Assembly (NCBI GenBank): GCA_034440575.1
Contig: JAOTOL010001661.1
Span: 3,876,001-3,940,000 of the forward strand
DNA length: 64,000 bases
Source: Imbricaverruca yamaguchii
Taxonomy: Eukaryota > Arthropoda > Thecostraca > Neoverrucidae
Direction of reading: 5' to 3'
The position numbers were made by a program, and so were the translations under genes. A model generated the notes under the pieces. That model was not told where the DNA came from. It searched no databases and saw only the letters and a list, made by a program, of their open reading frames with translations. Shown one piece after another: positions 63,541 through 64,000 of this stretch. The stretch's first letter is position 1; each line of letters begins with the position of its first letter.

Positions 63541-64000
63541 TTAACACGCGCCCTGGAGGGCATCTGAAAATAACGCGCACTGGAGGGGGGGGGGGCGGAT
63601 TCCGCCCCCCTAAGATCTCAGCTCCTATGAAGGCTAGAACAACGAAATTCACAGGGTGGATGGGCACCATAGTGAACTCTATTGTATGCAAAGTTCATGA
63701 CCTTAGGTCAATATCTTCAAGGTCAAATGAGGTTAAAAAAAAGCAACATGTTCTGGTTTTGGGTGGCTTGACTTGTCATTGTTATGGATCGCTGTGATTG
63801 TGTTCAAATGCTCGAAAATTGGCATCAATGATGTTTTGGACATTACTAATGATGCAATACAGATGTCAGATACGCCATTTGACCTCAGGTCACCTATATA
63901 GGAGCACTTTATTAGGTCATTACCTGCTCCAGTTCCCGGAACCGGGCTCCCATCCCGACTGCTCCGTTGGGCGGCTCGGCACAATCGGCTTCGCAAAGAA
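63541..64000 (+). mobile_element. piggyBac-like element, left end, runs off window
   Basis: TTAA followed by CACGCGCCCTGGAGGG, an internal repeat of that terminus (AACGCGCACTGGAGGG at 63573), a G-rich palindrome GGGGCGGATTCCGCCCC and TAAGATCT, then AGGTCA/TGACCT-rich sequence (about six hexamers in 300 bp). Same plan as 43852-44848. The right end is outside the window. Confidence 0.75.

Overview
This is repeat-dominated DNA from an animal nuclear genome, most likely an invertebrate. It has intron-like non-coding DNA, short microsatellites, several LINE clades, a Ty3/gypsy LTR element, tRNA-derived SINEs, and MITEs with intact target-site duplications. I see no bacterial operons or phage genes. 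I cannot fix the phylum from sequence alone. The only host coding exon I recognise with confidence is a terminal exon of an isochorismatase-domain protein (ISOC1/ISOC2 type) at 31710-31853 on the minus strand.

Layout. 1-4.1 kb holds microsatellites, a 16-bp minisatellite that flips orientation, and a GGCTCC hexamer array. 4.1-10.7 kb is a nested inverted-repeat region built from two degenerate satellite types, and it resembles a foldback element. 10.7-15.8 kb is mostly unassigned. 15.8-18.5 kb is a broken CR1/L2-like LINE on the minus strand. 19.06-27.38 kb is a nearly complete Ty3/gypsy retrotransposon: LTR, PBS, gag, a -1 frameshift cassette, pol (protease, RT, RNase H, integrase), then two extra small ORFs (one with a membrane segment, one with a chromodomain) and the 3' LTR. 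28.3-29.1 kb is a second copy of the CR1-like LINE 3' end. 29.9-30.5 kb is a long palindrome.

31.97-42.92 kb is one I-clade LINE on the minus strand (ORF1 with zinc knuckles; ORF2 with endonuclease, RT, RNase H). It is split by a 5.17-kb insertion at 34516-39689. The insertion begins and ends with two directly oriented copies of one ~278-bp hAT-type MITE and is flanked by a perfect 8-bp duplication, CTTCAGTC. Removing it restores the LINE reading frame. The inserted unit carries SINEs, another dispersed repeat and a GC-rich promoter-like segment with a possible first exon. This is the most unusual structure in the window.

42.9-64 kb contains a TTAA-flanked piggyBac-like element rich in AGGTCA half-sites (43.85-44.85 kb), with a second copy running off the right end from 63541. 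It also holds SINEs, a third copy of the hAT MITE with its own 8-bp duplication (51.5 kb), a 42-bp minisatellite open on both strands (52.0-52.7 kb), a LINE ORF1-only fragment (56.3-57.0 kb), a further degenerate satellite block (59.6-60.9 kb), a 16/26-bp minisatellite (62.8 kb) and several microsatellites.

No metabolic or regulatory gene system is assembled here. The interactions are between mobile elements: MITE in LINE, piggyBac-like element in LINE, and MITE in a duplicated repeat. Paralogous copies elsewhere in the window serve as empty-site references for two of these insertions.
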